Shown: positions 35,631-44,491 of the stretch, one piece after another | Layout: every line of letters starts with the position of its first letter | How positions within the stretch are numbered: position 1 is the first letter of the stretch | Source: JBNLAN01 sp050302175 | GTDB taxonomy: Bacteria; Pseudomonadota; Zetaproteobacteria; Mariprofundales; Mariprofundaceae | Assembly: GCA_050302175.1 (NCBI GenBank) | Contig: JBNLAN010000020.1 | Coordinates: forward strand, 1-64,000 | DNA: 64,000 nt | Direction: 5' to 3' | The notes under the pieces: model-generated | The model's input: the letters and a program-made list of their open reading frames with translations, nothing else | Told to the model about the DNA's origin: nothing | Database searches by the model: none | Position numbers and translations under genes: made by a program

Positions 35631-36977
35631 TTACTTGCCGGAGACGACATGCATGCCGCGCAACAGATCGAGTGCACGCTGCAGCTGCGCATCACGCGGC
35701 AACCGCTTCAGCATCTCCTCGCTTGGCGAGCCCTCATCAACAGCCGCTTTCTTACCGGACTGTTTGTCGTTGCCGTTCTGCAGATGTCCTTTCAGGCTGC
35801 TTTCAGAGATGGTCGGCAGCTTTCTGAGCGCCTCATCAGCCTCCTTTGTCGCGGCAACCGTCATCGGTTCGACAATGATATCCGGGGTAATACCGGTCGC
35901 CTGAATCGAGCGGCCGCTCGGGGTAAAATAGAGCGCTGTAGTCAGTTTAACAGCTGTGCCATCGCCAAGATCCACCACAGACTGCACCGAACCCTTGCCG
36001 AAACTCTGAGTGCCAAGAAGCACGGCACGCTTGTTGTCCTGCAGTGCCCCGGCCACGATTTCGGATGCGGAGGCAGAGCCATTGTTGATCAGCACCACCA
36101 GCGGCATCCCTTTCAGCATATCACCCTTGATGGCCTTGAATGATAGCTGCTCACCGATGCGCGACTTGGTACTGACGATACCTCCGGAATCGAGGAACAT
36201 ATCTGCAATCTCAACCGACTGATTCAACAAACCGCCGGGGTTGTTGCGCAGATCGAGTACGGCCCCGTGGATATGCCCATTCGCGCGTTTACGGAGCTGC
36301 GCAATCTGATCCTTTAGCAAGTCGCTGGTCTTGTCCTGAAACTGTGTTACACGCAGATAGGCGTAGCCGGGTGCAAGTAAATCGCCCTTCACCGACTTCA
36401 CCTGAATCACGGCACGCACGATCCTGAACTCCAGCGGCATATTTTCACCCTCACGGAAAACAGTCAGCGTAATCGCGGTTCCCGGCCTGCCACGCATCAT
36501 CTTCACGGCTTCGGTCAGGCTGATCTCTTTGGCGATCTGATCACCAATTTTAATGATGAGGTCGCCCGCCTTCATGCCGATGCGGTCGGCCGGGGTATCC
36601 TCAATCGGCGCAATCACGCGCACCCCGCCTTCGGCGGCCACAATCTCGATTCCAAGCCCGCCGAATTCACCGCGAGTATCCACCTGCATCTGCTTGTACA
36701 TATCCTGATCGAGATACATCGAGTGGGGATCGAGGTTGGTCAGCATGCCGGCCAGGGCGCCGTCAATCAGTTCGGAATCGGTGGTCTCTTTCACATAGGA
36801 GCGGCGCACCAGCTCCATCACCTCGGAAAATTTCTTGAGCTGCGTATAGTCGGTGGACGTAGCCGCGGCTGCGGTCGCCTGTGTCGTCGCCCCTGGCGGG
36901 TTCCAGGCCAGCACGGCCAGCAGACAGGTCACCGAGGTTCCTGCAACAATCATCCAACGCTTCAATTTCAATGACAT
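35631..36977 (-). CDS. ctpA: S41 family C-terminal processing peptidase CtpA
   Basis: 448 residues from MSLKLKRW at 36977. Signal peptide or anchor to about residue 33. The PDZ domain has GEFGGLGIEI and IEDTPADRIGMKAGDLIIKI. The catalytic core has NNGSASASEIVAGALQDNKR (nucleophile Ser in SASASE) and the general-base lysine in GTQSFGKGSVQ. A periplasmic serine protease that trims proteins at hydrophobic C-termini. The upstream envC stop lies 29 bases before this start. The frame open from 37022 adds 15 residues overlapping envC. Confidence 0.94.
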   Translation of the reverse strand: MSLKLKRWMIVAGTSVTCLLAVLAWNPPGATTQATAAAATSTDYTQLKKFSEVMELVRRSYVKETTDSELIDGALAGMLTNLDPHSMYLDQDMYKQMQVDTRGEFGGLGIEIVAAEGGVRVIAPIEDTPADRIGMKAGDLIIKIGDQIAKEISLTEAVKMMRGRPGTAITLTVFREGENMPLEFRIVRAVIQVKSVKGDLLAPGYAYLRVTQFQDKTSDLLKDQIAQLRKRANGHIHGAVLDLRNNPGGLLNQSVEIADMFLDSGGIVSTKSRIGEQLSFKAIKGDMLKGMPLVVLINNGSASASEIVAGALQDNKRAVLLGTQSFGKGSVQSVVDLGDGTAVKLTTALYFTPSGRSIQATGITPDIIVEPMTVAATKEADEALRKLPTISESSLKGHLQNGNDKQSGKKAAVDEGSPSEEMLKRLPRDAQLQRALDLLRGMHVVSGK

Positions 36978-37006
36978 ACATCTTCTCCGTTTATCCGGCG
37001 CGTATC

Positions 37007-38164
37007 CTATCGCCTGCACCATTTCGCCGGGTCGACCGGCTTCGTACGATCCCTGAGCTCAAAATAGAGCCGAACGCTCTCTACCCAGCCTGTGTTTCCG
37101 GCCTCGGCCAGCAATTCGCCCGTCTCGATCCAGTCGCCCAACTGCTTGAACAACCGATCATTGTGCGCATAAATACTCACCAGGCCTTCACCGTGGTCAA
37201 CAATTAACATCAGACCATAGCCGCCAAACCAGTCTGCATAGCGCACTCGCCCCGCCGAAACGGCATGAACCTGCCTGCTGCGCCCATATGGCGCAAGCTG
37301 TACGCCTGCGAGCTTGCCATGCCCACTCGACAGCTCCGTGCCAAACCCGGCCACCACCCGGCCTTTCAGTGGCCATTTCAGTCTCCCCTTCTGCTTGCGC
37401 ATGGAAACTTTGGCAACCTTATCCTCGCCCGGCAGACTCAGCCCGAATCCTGAAAGCAGGCGCTGCAGGGCCTGCTCCTGTCTGGCCAGTTCCCTGTCGC
37501 GCTGCGCCTGCAAATTCGCATCCTGATGCACACTGCGCATCAGCTCGCGCTTGGCCTCCACCGCCCGCGCCAGCTCCGTCTCCCGCTCAAGTTTCTGCCG
37601 GTGTAGCGCCGCCAGTGCATCGCGCTGGATTTGCAACAGCTTTTCAAGCCGCTCCAGTTCACTCACCGCAGCCAGATAGGCGCGCTGCTCCCCGGCCTGC
37701 GACTCAATCAGCTGCTGCAGCATATATTTTCGATGCGGAATTTCGGTTACCGGCACCCCGGCCATGGCATCCAGCCAGCCCGGCCTGCGATTACCCCGCT
37801 GATAAGCCGCCACCGATTGTGCCAGCATGCGCTTTTGCAATACCACCACCTTTTCCCTCTGCTCTTTCTGCTCGCCATGCAGAGAGGCAAGCTTCTGATC
37901 CGCAGTTTTTACATCCGCTTCAACCGTACGGCTAGCATCGCGGGCATTCACCAGCTGGCTATCCAGTTCGCCCAGCTCCCGGCCCAGTTTTCCGAGCTGC
38001 CCCTCCAGCCGCTTGCGTTCGGCCTGCAGGCGTTCGCGCTCCTGATGAATGGCAGAAATCTTCTCACCGATCTGCGCCTTATTGTCGGCAACAGCCACCG
38101 GCGCCTGCCAAAGCAGACTGGCAACGAACACGGGGAGAAGCCCCATCATCGTGTTGGATTTCAT
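37007..38164 (-). CDS. envC: Murein hydrolase activator EnvC
   Basis: 385 residues. Signal peptide ending VAVA. A long coiled coil (about 28-220) with QERERLQAERKRLEGQLGK is followed by a degenerate LytM/M23 domain (GRVRYADWFGGYGLMLIVDH, SIYAHNDRLFKQLGDWIETG). The zinc-binding set is incomplete, as in EnvC, which activates amidases rather than cutting murein itself. The start is MKSNTMMG at 38164, ten bases after the rlmH stop. Neighbours ctpA and the deacetylase form the common envelope cluster. Confidence 0.92.
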   Translation of the reverse strand: MKSNTMMGLLPVFVASLLWQAPVAVADNKAQIGEKISAIHQERERLQAERKRLEGQLGKLGRELGELDSQLVNARDASRTVEADVKTADQKLASLHGEQKEQREKVVVLQKRMLAQSVAAYQRGNRRPGWLDAMAGVPVTEIPHRKYMLQQLIESQAGEQRAYLAAVSELERLEKLLQIQRDALAALHRQKLERETELARAVEAKRELMRSVHQDANLQAQRDRELARQEQALQRLLSGFGLSLPGEDKVAKVSMRKQKGRLKWPLKGRVVAGFGTELSSGHGKLAGVQLAPYGRSRQVHAVSAGRVRYADWFGGYGLMLIVDHGEGLVSIYAHNDRLFKQLGDWIETGELLAEAGNTGWVESVRLYFELRDRTKPVDPAKWCRR

Positions 38165-38174
38165 GACTGCGGGT

Positions 38175-38624
38175 TTAATCACGATGGTAAGGATGCCCCT
38201 GCAGGATGGAAAAAGCACGGTAGGTCTGCTCAAGCACAAAAGCACGTACCAGCTGGTGCGGCAGCGTCATGGCCGAAAGGCTCCAGATACGACCTGCCGC
38301 CTGACGCACCGAGTCGTGCACGCCGGAAGCACCGCCAATCACAAAATCCTGCGCGGCGTTGCCCGGCAACTTTTCCAGAAAGGCAGCCACATCCCGGCTG
38401 CTGAGCGGCTTGCCACGCTCATCGAACAACACAAAATCTTTACCTGCCGTATCGAGAATACTCTTCGCCTCCTGCTGCTTGCGCTGCCCGGGCTGTTTGC
38501 CCCGGCCTTCCGGCAGCTCAATCACCTCAAACCCGGTAAACGGACGAATGCGTTTGACGAAGCGCTCCTCATAGGTGGCGAGCTCCGCCGCCCCCCTGCC
38601 GACTACAATCAGGCGTAGTTTCAT
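38175..38624 (-). CDS. rlmH: 23S rRNA pseudouridine-1915 N3-methyltransferase RlmH
   Basis: 149 residues, SPOUT fold. FVLFDERGKPLSSRDVAAFL, then DFVIGGASGVHDSVR and the C-terminal LPHQLVRAFVLEQTYRAFSI with the conserved HPYHRD (pseudouridine recognition) are diagnostic. It methylates helix 69 of 23S rRNA in the assembled 70S ribosome. A few residues shorter than the usual 155-159, but all motifs are present. ATGA overlap with rsfS upstream. Confidence 0.97.
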   Translation of the reverse strand: MKLRLIVVGRGAAELATYEERFVKRIRPFTGFEVIELPEGRGKQPGQRKQQEAKSILDTAGKDFVLFDERGKPLSSRDVAAFLEKLPGNAAQDFVIGGASGVHDSVRQAAGRIWSLSAMTLPHQLVRAFVLEQTYRAFSILQGHPYHRD

Positions 38625-39016
38625 TCACCCGCGTCGAGGTCAACGGTTCCGGCAGGGCGGGCCCAAAGCCGCTCCAGACGGAAACTATCGCGCACCTCAG
38701 GCAGGAACAGGTGTACCACCACATCGCCGAGATCGACCAGCAGCCACTCCATTGCCTCTTCACCCTCGGGATGAAACGGCATGCCGTACCGGTGTGCCAC
38801 GCCGACCAGGCTCTGCGCCATCGCTTTCAGCTGCCGGTCGGTGCGACCCGTGGCAAGAATGAAGCGATCCGCAAACGCGCACTTCCCCTTCACATCCAGC
38901 ACCAGAATATCCTGCGCTTTTTTATCTTCCAGTGCCTCAATGGCGGCTGCGGTGATCGTTTCGAGCACCGTGTCGTTTGATTGCTCCTTCTTTGCCAAAC
39001 CTTGCTCCTTGTTCAT
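38621..39016 (-). CDS. rsfS: Ribosomal silencing factor RsfS
   Basis: 131 residues from ATG 39016. DILVLDVKGKCAFADRFILA, then RQLKAMAQSLV and WLLVDLGDVVVHLFLPEVRD, FRLERLW are the RsfS/Iojap signature. It binds L14 on the large subunit and blocks subunit joining in slow growth. The ATGA overlap with the nadD stop (39013) and with rlmH (38621) is the normal nadD-rsfS-rlmH order. The longer frame to 39058 lies inside nadD. Confidence 0.96.
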   Translation of the reverse strand: MNKEQGLAKKEQSNDTVLETITAAAIEALEDKKAQDILVLDVKGKCAFADRFILATGRTDRQLKAMAQSLVGVAHRYGMPFHPEGEEAMEWLLVDLGDVVVHLFLPEVRDSFRLERLWARPAGTVDLDAGE

Positions 39017-39639
39017 TGATTCATTCTCTTTCCATAGGTCGATTCGACCATATCGCACACGCTCTCCGGCACCAGCCCGGCCAGCGATTGTGATGCTTCG
39101 GCACGCTGCCGGATTTCAGTCGCAGAGACCTCCGGCAGCTCAGCCTCAATGCGCAGCACCACACCCGGTTCGTCCGAGCGGGCCCACTCATCGCGTGATA
39201 CCTCGCGCCAGCCAAGCGGCACCTCTAAAGCATGCCCCCTGCGTGCAAATGCCACCACCCGGCAAAGTGCAGTGTGCGCAGGCCACTCCACCCAGCTTGC
39301 CATACCGGCGAAGGCATCGGCACCCAACAGCAGCACCGGCATCACTTCGGGATGTTCACTCCGAATCCGCCGCAGCGTATGGATGGTCGGCGTCGGCTCA
39401 TTGCGCACCACCTCCCAGTCCAACACTTTCACCCGCGGCTCATTGGCAAAAGTCTTCTTCACCCATGCCAGTCGGGTGGCAGCATCAATATGGCCGGAAA
39501 GCTCCCGGTGCACCGGAATACCGACCGGCACCACCCAAACTTCCTCGACCACCGCCTCTGCAAGCGCAGCCTGCACCAGAGCCACGTGCCCCACATGCGG
39601 CGGATCGAAGCTGCCGCCGAATATTCCGATTTGCTTCAA
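39013..39639 (-). CDS. nadD: Nicotinate-mononucleotide adenylyltransferase NadD
   Basis: 208 residues from TTG 39639, starting LKQIGIFGGSFDPPHVGH with the HxGH nucleotidyl-transfer motif, then VPVGIPVHR, LGADAFAGMASW and the C-terminal SATEIRQRAE (ISSTxIR-type motif). It makes NaAD from NaMN and ATP for NAD synthesis. The open frame reaches 39732, but its first 31 codons are translated from a miniature inverted-repeat element (39661-39776) and are not family-like. The TTG start gives the usual length. Confidence 0.93.
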   Translation of the reverse strand: MKQIGIFGGSFDPPHVGHVALVQAALAEAVVEEVWVVPVGIPVHRELSGHIDAATRLAWVKKTFANEPRVKVLDWEVVRNEPTPTIHTLRRIRSEHPEVMPVLLLGADAFAGMASWVEWPAHTALCRVVAFARRGHALEVPLGWREVSRDEWARSDEPGVVLRIEAELPEVSATEIRQRAEASQSLAGLVPESVCDMVESTYGKRMNQ

Positions 39640-39660
39640 GCGTAACCCGACATCATGCCA

Positions 39661-39776
39661 GTTGATCGATTTTTGTTTTGTGGCCAGGCGCGATGCGCGC
39701 AAAAGCGGAGCGTACCGGAGGTACGTGAGCATTTGAGCACAGCAGCAACGCCGCCACGGAACAAAAGGCGATCAAC
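39661..39776. mobile_element. MITE-like inverted-repeat element between proA and nadD
   Basis: 116 bases with imperfect terminal inverted repeats: 39661-39684 (GTTGATCGATTTTTGTTTTG and on) and 39753-39776 (reverse of GTTGATCGCCTTTTGTTCCG), 20 of 24 positions matching. Internally CGTACC GGA GGTACG (39711-39725) forms a perfect hairpin. No transposase gene. It sits four bases after the proA stop and extends the apparent nadD frame. Confidence 0.55.
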
Positions 39777-39780
39777 CCGA

Positions 39781-41049
39781 TTAACTGCGCACCTCACCAT
39801 GGCCGAAAACGATCCACTTCTGCGTGGTTAACCCTTCCAGTCCGACCGGGCCGCGCACATGCAGGCGATCGGTGGAGATACCGATCTCGGCACCGAGACC
39901 ATACTCGAAGCCGTCGGCAAAGCGGGTGCTGGCATTCCACATTACCGAGGATGAGTCCACCTCGCGCAGGAAACGCTGCCCGGCATCGTAGTTGCCGGTC
40001 ACAATCGACTCGGTATGGCTGGAGCCATATTTGGCGATGTGGGCAATTGCCGCATCGAGACTCTCCACCACCCGCACCGCAAGAATGGCGGCCAGGTACT
40101 CGGCATGCCAGTCATCTTCCGTCGCCGCTATCACCTTCAATTTGCCGGCAGCTTTCATTGTCGCTTCGCAACCACGAATCTCCACGCCCGCAGCCTGCAT
40201 CGCTGTCACGATCTGCGGTATAAACGCGGGCGCCACCGCTTCATGCACCAGCAGCGTCTCTATGGCGTTGCAGACGCCATAGCGATGATTCTTGGCATTC
40301 ATGGCAATACTCTCCGCCATTGCGAGATCGGCATCCTTGTCTACATAAACGTGGCAGATGCCATCCAGATGCTTGATCACCGGAATACGCGACTCATTGG
40401 CCACGCGCTCGGTCAGCGAGCGCCCGCCACGCGGAATGATCACATCCACATACTCACTGGCACGCAAGAGCTCTCCGACCATTGCACGATCGGTAGAGTC
40501 GATCAGCTGGATCGCATCCTGCGGCAGGCCCGAATCGACCAGTGCACGGCGCAGGCACGCCGCAATAGCACGATTGGAGTGAATCGCTTCGGAACCGCCG
40601 CGCAGAATCACGGCATTGCCCGATTTCAGGCAGAGGGCAGCAGCATCGGCGGTCACGTTTGGACGCGATTCGTAAATCATGCCCACCACACCGAGCGGCA
40701 CACGCATATGTCCGACCTGAATACCGGAGGGGCGATAGACCAGATCGGATATCGCTCCCACAGGATCGGGCAGGGCCGCGATCTGCTCCAGCCCTTCGGC
40801 CATCGCCTCGATACGATCCACATTCAGGGCCAGTCGGTCCTTCATCGCCGCATCGAGCCCGTTCTTGTCAGCAGCTTCCATATCCAGCTTGTTGGCGGCT
40901 TCAATCTCATCCGCCTCACGCCGCAATACGGCGGCTGCCTGCAATAGCGCTGCATTCTTTGCCTGGGTGGCAACGCTGCGCATCAACGTGGCCGCCGCCC
41001 TGGCATTGCCCCCCAATCGTTGCATCACTTTCACCACATCTTCACTCAT
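39781..41049 (-). CDS. proA: Gamma-glutamyl phosphate reductase ProA
   Basis: 422 residues, aldehyde-dehydrogenase fold. MIYESRPNVTADAAALCLKS and NAVILRGGSEAIHSN form the NADPH site. The catalytic Cys is in YGVCNAIETLLVH, and FADGFEYGLGAEIGISTDRL is characteristic of ProA. Reduces gamma-glutamyl phosphate to the semialdehyde in proline synthesis. Starts 12 bases after proB, so they form the standard proBA pair. A MITE-like element lies directly downstream. Confidence 0.97.
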   Translation of the reverse strand: MSEDVVKVMQRLGGNARAAATLMRSVATQAKNAALLQAAAVLRREADEIEAANKLDMEAADKNGLDAAMKDRLALNVDRIEAMAEGLEQIAALPDPVGAISDLVYRPSGIQVGHMRVPLGVVGMIYESRPNVTADAAALCLKSGNAVILRGGSEAIHSNRAIAACLRRALVDSGLPQDAIQLIDSTDRAMVGELLRASEYVDVIIPRGGRSLTERVANESRIPVIKHLDGICHVYVDKDADLAMAESIAMNAKNHRYGVCNAIETLLVHEAVAPAFIPQIVTAMQAAGVEIRGCEATMKAAGKLKVIAATEDDWHAEYLAAILAVRVVESLDAAIAHIAKYGSSHTESIVTGNYDAGQRFLREVDSSSVMWNASTRFADGFEYGLGAEIGISTDRLHVRGPVGLEGLTTQKWIVFGHGEVRS

Positions 41050-41061
41050 CCTTCTCTCCCT

Positions 41062-42210
41062 TCACTCCTTGCTGACCATTTCCTGGTGCAGCACGAGGTT
41101 ATCCCGATGCACCACGGATGAAAAATCCTTGTAGCCCAGCACCGCCTCGATTTGCGAACTCGCCACTCCGACCAGCTTACGCATCTCCTCGGCATTGTAG
41201 TTGCAGAGTCCTCGCGCAATCGCCTCTCCGGCAGGGCCGACAATCTCGACACACTCGCCCTTGTCGAACACCCCATCCACCGCGGTCACACCCACAGGCA
41301 AAAGACTGCTGCCCTGCTGTCTGATGGCGCGCGCAGCCCCCGCATCAACCGTAATACGGCCTTCGGGTTGCAGCACATCGACAATCCAGTGCTGGCGACG
41401 TGTCTGGCGATCTGCCCCGCAAAGAAACAGCGTACCGACATCCTCACCGGCCAGCAATTTTGCCAGCAGGCCCTCCTCATGACCGCTGATGATCGCGGCA
41501 GAGACACCACCACGCGTGGCGATGCGCGCCGCCTTCAGTTTGCTGGCCATACCGCCAGTGCCGAAATTCGAACCGACATCACCCGCCATCGCCATCACCT
41601 CGTGGGTGAGCTCTTCCACCAGCGAGATTCGCGCTGCATCACCATGGTCGGCAGGATTCCGATCATAGAGCCCCGCCACATCGGTGAGAATTACCATCAG
41701 ATCGGCATCGATCAGCAGGCTGACCAGTGCACCCAGCGTATCGTTATCACCAAACTTGATCTCCTCGACCACCACGGTGTCGTTCTCATTCACAATCGGC
41801 AGCACACCACTCTCAAACAGCGTCTCGCCGGTATTGCTGGCATTGAGATAACGGCGGCGATGCCGCAGATCATCCTTGGTGAGCAGCATCTGCGCGGTAT
41901 GCACCTCATGCTGCGAAAAGGCCTCTTCATAGGCGCGCATCAGCTTGGGCTGGCCCACCGCCGCCGCCGCCTGTTTTTCGTGCACGGAGAGATCTTTCCC
42001 AACCCAGCCGAGCGCCACCCGCCCCAGCGCCACCGAACCGGAGGTCACCACCAGCACTTCGATGCCGCGTTTTCTCAGCCCGGAAATCTCGGAAGCAAAG
42101 CGCACGACAGCCTCCCGGCGTACACCGGTTGCAACATCGGCCAGCAGCGAGCTGCCGATCTTGACGACCAGCCGCTTCACTTTGCCCAGATCAGCACGCG
42201 AACGAATCAC
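41062..42210 (-). CDS. proB: Glutamate 5-kinase ProB
   Basis: 382 residues. Amino-acid kinase domain 10-265 with VVKIGSSLLADV, VTSGSVALGRVALGW, NENDTVVVEEIKFGDNDTLG and GTGGMASKLKAARIATRGG. A C-terminal PUA domain (about 285-375) includes GRITVDAGAARAI and IARGLCNYNAEEMRKLVG. Phosphorylates glutamate, the first step of proline synthesis, and is usually feedback inhibited by proline. It is contiguous with obg (obg stop at 42211, proB start at 42210). Confidence 0.97.
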   Translation of the reverse strand: MIRSRADLGKVKRLVVKIGSSLLADVATGVRREAVVRFASEISGLRKRGIEVLVVTSGSVALGRVALGWVGKDLSVHEKQAAAAVGQPKLMRAYEEAFSQHEVHTAQMLLTKDDLRHRRRYLNASNTGETLFESGVLPIVNENDTVVVEEIKFGDNDTLGALVSLLIDADLMVILTDVAGLYDRNPADHGDAARISLVEELTHEVMAMAGDVGSNFGTGGMASKLKAARIATRGGVSAAIISGHEEGLLAKLLAGEDVGTLFLCGADRQTRRQHWIVDVLQPEGRITVDAGAARAIRQQGSSLLPVGVTAVDGVFDKGECVEIVGPAGEAIARGLCNYNAEEMRKLVGVASSQIEAVLGYKDFSSVVHRDNLVLHQEMVSKE

Positions 42211-43248
42211 TCAAACTCCTTCTTTTTCGGCAGGCTCTGCATCCTGCGCTCTCTTCATCTCCAGCAAGCGATCCCGCACATCGCGCAGAAGCGCTTCAAT
42301 CCCTGCTCCCGTAACCGCCGAAATGCAGTATAGCGGCAGACCAAACTGCTCACCCTCTTTGCGGGCTGCGGCCAGCGCATCCTCATCCAATGCATCGATC
42401 TTGTTCAGCACCAAAAGTCGCTGCTTCTCGGGCACCTTGCGCCCATACCCTTTAAGTTCGCCGTCGATCTCCTCGACCTGCTCGGTGATACCGCGCCCAT
42501 CCACGCTTGCCGCATCGACGATATGCAACAGCAGACCGGTACGCTCAATGTGACGCAGAAAACGGTGGCCGAGCCCCTTGCCCTCATGCGCCCCCTCGAT
42601 CAGGCCGGGGATGTCCGCAACCACAAAACCATCGCCATCCTCCATGAACACCTGCCCGAGCGATGGCTTGATGGTGGTAAACGGATAATCGGCGATCTTC
42701 GGACGCGCATTGGAGATGCGCGAAAGAAAAGTCGACTTTCCGGCATTCGGCAAACCCACCAGCCCCACATCGGCCATCGATTTCAGCTCCAGGATGCGAA
42801 TACCCTGTTCACCATCCTCGCCCGGTTGCGCATATCTTGGTGCACGGTTGGTACTGGTGGCAAAACGGGCATTGCCGAGCCCCCCCTTGCCGCCGCGCGC
42901 CACCACATACTCCATACCGTTTTTATTCAGATCGGCCAGCGCTTCGCCATTCTCATCCTTCACAATGGTGCCAACCGGCACCTCGACAGTAATGTCGGCG
43001 CCATTCTTGCCGTGCCGATCGGAGCCTTTGCCCTTCTCACCGTTCGGCGCAATGATCTTCTTGCGCAGATAGAGCTCCTGCAGCGTATTGCGATCATAGG
43101 TGGCGACAAAGATCACATGGCCGCCGCGACCGCCATCGCCGCCATCCGGCCCGCCCCTGGGAATATATTTCTCACGCCGAAACGATGAGCAACCGCCACC
43201 GCCGTTGCCCGCTCTAACCTCGATCCTTACTTCATCAATAAAGCGCAT
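42211..43248 (-). CDS. obg: GTPase Obg/CgtA
   Basis: 345 residues. The glycine-rich OBG fold (FRREKYIPRGGPDGGDGGRGG, 24-44 region) is followed by a G domain: GLPNAGKSTFLSRIS (P-loop, about 167), DIPGLIEGAHEGKGLGHRFL (switch II), NKIDALDE and ISAVTG. The C-terminal tail is short and acidic. Acts in 50S assembly and stress control. It is separated from the upstream rpmA by a strong terminator, so it needs its own promoter in 43249-43305; none is obvious. Confidence 0.97.
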   Translation of the reverse strand: MRFIDEVRIEVRAGNGGGGCSSFRREKYIPRGGPDGGDGGRGGHVIFVATYDRNTLQELYLRKKIIAPNGEKGKGSDRHGKNGADITVEVPVGTIVKDENGEALADLNKNGMEYVVARGGKGGLGNARFATSTNRAPRYAQPGEDGEQGIRILELKSMADVGLVGLPNAGKSTFLSRISNARPKIADYPFTTIKPSLGQVFMEDGDGFVVADIPGLIEGAHEGKGLGHRFLRHIERTGLLLHIVDAASVDGRGITEQVEEIDGELKGYGRKVPEKQRLLVLNKIDALDEDALAAARKEGEQFGLPLYCISAVTGAGIEALLRDVRDRLLEMKRAQDAEPAEKEGV

Positions 43249-43305
43249 ATAGGTATCTCATCTCTCTTTGCAGCCTGAGCCTCGCACAACTCACAAGCTA
43301 GTGCC

Positions 43306-43341
43306 AAAAAAAAACGGGGCGCAACAAGGCACCCCGTTTTG
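43306..43341 (-). terminator. Intrinsic terminator of the rpmE-rplU-rpmA operon
   Basis: ACGGGG-C-GC (43314-43322) pairs with GC-A-CCCCGT (43329-43337). On the minus strand the stem is followed by nine T (43306-43314). It lies 23 bases past the rpmA stop. The flank on the other strand is also T-rich, so it may be bidirectional. Confidence 0.85.
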
Positions 43342-43363
43342 GTCTGTTTCGCAATGCGTCCGA

Positions 43364-43612
43364 TCAGTCAGTAATGCGTACAGTCGTGCGGCCTGCACTC
43401 TTGTAGTACTCAACGTGACCATCGGTCAGGGCGAACAGGGTGAAGTCCTTGCCGCAACCGACATTGGCGCCCGGGCGAATTTTGGTGCCGCGCTGGCGAA
43501 CAATGATATTACCGGCAATAACTGCTTCGCCGCCATACTTCTTCACGCCAAGGCGCTTGGAGTTGGAATCGCGTCCGTTTTTGGAAGAACCGCCTGCTTT
43601 CTTATGTGCCAT
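43364..43612 (-). CDS. rpmA: 50S ribosomal protein L27
   Basis: 82 residues beginning MAHKKAGGSSKNGRDSNSKR, the invariant L27 N-terminus that reaches the peptidyl transferase centre, then GVKKYGGEAVIAGNIIVRQR and GKDFTLFALTDGHVEY. Not of the Firmicutes type with a cleaved leader. Three bases after rplU, the standard rplU-rpmA pair. Confidence 0.98.
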   Translation of the reverse strand: MAHKKAGGSSKNGRDSNSKRLGVKKYGGEAVIAGNIIVRQRGTKIRPGANVGCGKDFTLFALTDGHVEYYKSAGRTTVRITD

Positions 43613-43615
43613 CGC

Positions 43616-44239
43616 TTACTCCTTGTCTGCCTTCGTAGCTTTAGTCGCAGCCTTCTTGGCTGCCGGTTTGGCTTCAGCCTTTGCCTTAGGAGCAGCCTTC
43701 TTGGCCGGGGCCTTTTCAGCGGCCTTTTTCTCTGCCGGCTTGGCCTCAGCCTTTGCCTTAGGAGCAGCCTTCTTGGCCGGAGCCTTTTCAGCTACCTCTT
43801 TCTTCGGTGCAGCGGCCTTTTTCTCTGCCGGCTTGGCCTCAGCCTTGGTTTCCGCTTTGGCTTCAACCTTCGCTTCAGCTTTCACTACCGGCTTGGCCTT
43901 CGGTGCGGCCGCTTTCTTGCCTGTGCCGCCGGTAGCCGCAACTTCGGTGATCTGAACTGCGGTGAAATCCTGACGGTGACCCTTGGTCAGCTTGTAGTTT
44001 TTGCGACGACGCTTTTTGAATACCACGATCTTGGGACCACGACCCTGTGCCCTCACGATTGCCGAGACCTTGGCCTTGGCTGCATCCGCGCCAACCTTGA
44101 TCTCGCCGTTATCGCCCAGCATCAGTACATGGTCAAAATCAATATTTGCGCCGACTTCGTCGTTGAGCTTCTCAACGCGCAGGATATCGCCTTTCTGCAC
44201 GCGGTACTGCTTGCCGCCGGTTTGAATAATTGCGTACAT
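43616..44239 (-). CDS. rplU: 50S ribosomal protein L21 with long Ala/Lys-rich C-terminal extension
   Basis: 207 residues, about twice the usual 103. The first 100 residues are a normal L21: MYAIIQTGGKQYRVQKGDIL, VLMLGDNGEIKVG, FKKRRRKNYKLTKGHRQDFT. Residues from about 108 to 207 are a low-complexity tail of Ala, Lys, Glu and Pro with repeated PAEKKAA, KAPAKKAAPKAKAEAK units, encoded by 72-base tandem repeats. The tail is basic and histone H1-like and could bind rRNA or DNA. Nothing interrupts the core, so L21 function should be intact. Confidence 0.95.
   Translation of the reverse strand: MYAIIQTGGKQYRVQKGDILRVEKLNDEVGANIDFDHVLMLGDNGEIKVGADAAKAKVSAIVRAQGRGPKIVVFKKRRRKNYKLTKGHRQDFTAVQITEVAATGGTGKKAAAPKAKPVVKAEAKVEAKAETKAEAKPAEKKAAAPKKEVAEKAPAKKAAPKAKAEAKPAEKKAAEKAPAKKAAPKAKAEAKPAAKKAATKATKADKE
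43661..43850 (-). repeat. 72-base tandem repeats coding the L21 tail
   Basis: The stretch starting at 43671 recurs at 43743 with very few differences, a period of 72 bases (24 codons). A third, more diverged copy follows to about 43850. In-frame length change by slippage or recombination is likely. Confidence 0.75.
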
Positions 44240-44256
44240 GTCCTACTCCGTATCCC

Positions 44257-44460
44257 TTAGGCCTGCTTGCCGTATTTCTTGTAGAAGCGCTCAACACGGC
44301 CTTCTGTATCAACGATCTTCTGCTTACCCGTAAAGAACGGGTGGCATGAAGAGCATATTTCCACGTGGATATCACCAGCAGTGGAGCGCGTTTCAAAGCT
44401 GTTGCCGCAAGAGCAAACAACCTTTGCAGCAACGTAATCGGGATGAATACCTGTTTTCAC
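44257..44460 (-). CDS. rpmE: 50S ribosomal protein L31 (zinc-binding type)
   Basis: 67 residues. MKTGIHPDYVAAKVVCSCGN, then EICSSCHPFFTGKQKIVDTE with KYGK at the end. The four Cys in CSC and CSSC form the zinc ribbon of the C+ type L31. It is 17 bases upstream of rplU and 31 bases downstream of a good promoter, so here rpmE leads the rplU-rpmA operon, a less common arrangement. Confidence 0.97.
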   Translation of the reverse strand: MKTGIHPDYVAAKVVCSCGNSFETRSTAGDIHVEICSSCHPFFTGKQKIVDTEGRVERFYKKYGKQA

Positions 44461-44491
44461 TTTATTTCTCCATCAATTCGAAAGGGCGCGA

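Noticed and set aside
36977..37022. Longer ctpA start with 15 extra residues
   Set aside because: The extra residues overlap the end of envC and precede a normal signal sequence starting at MSLKLK.
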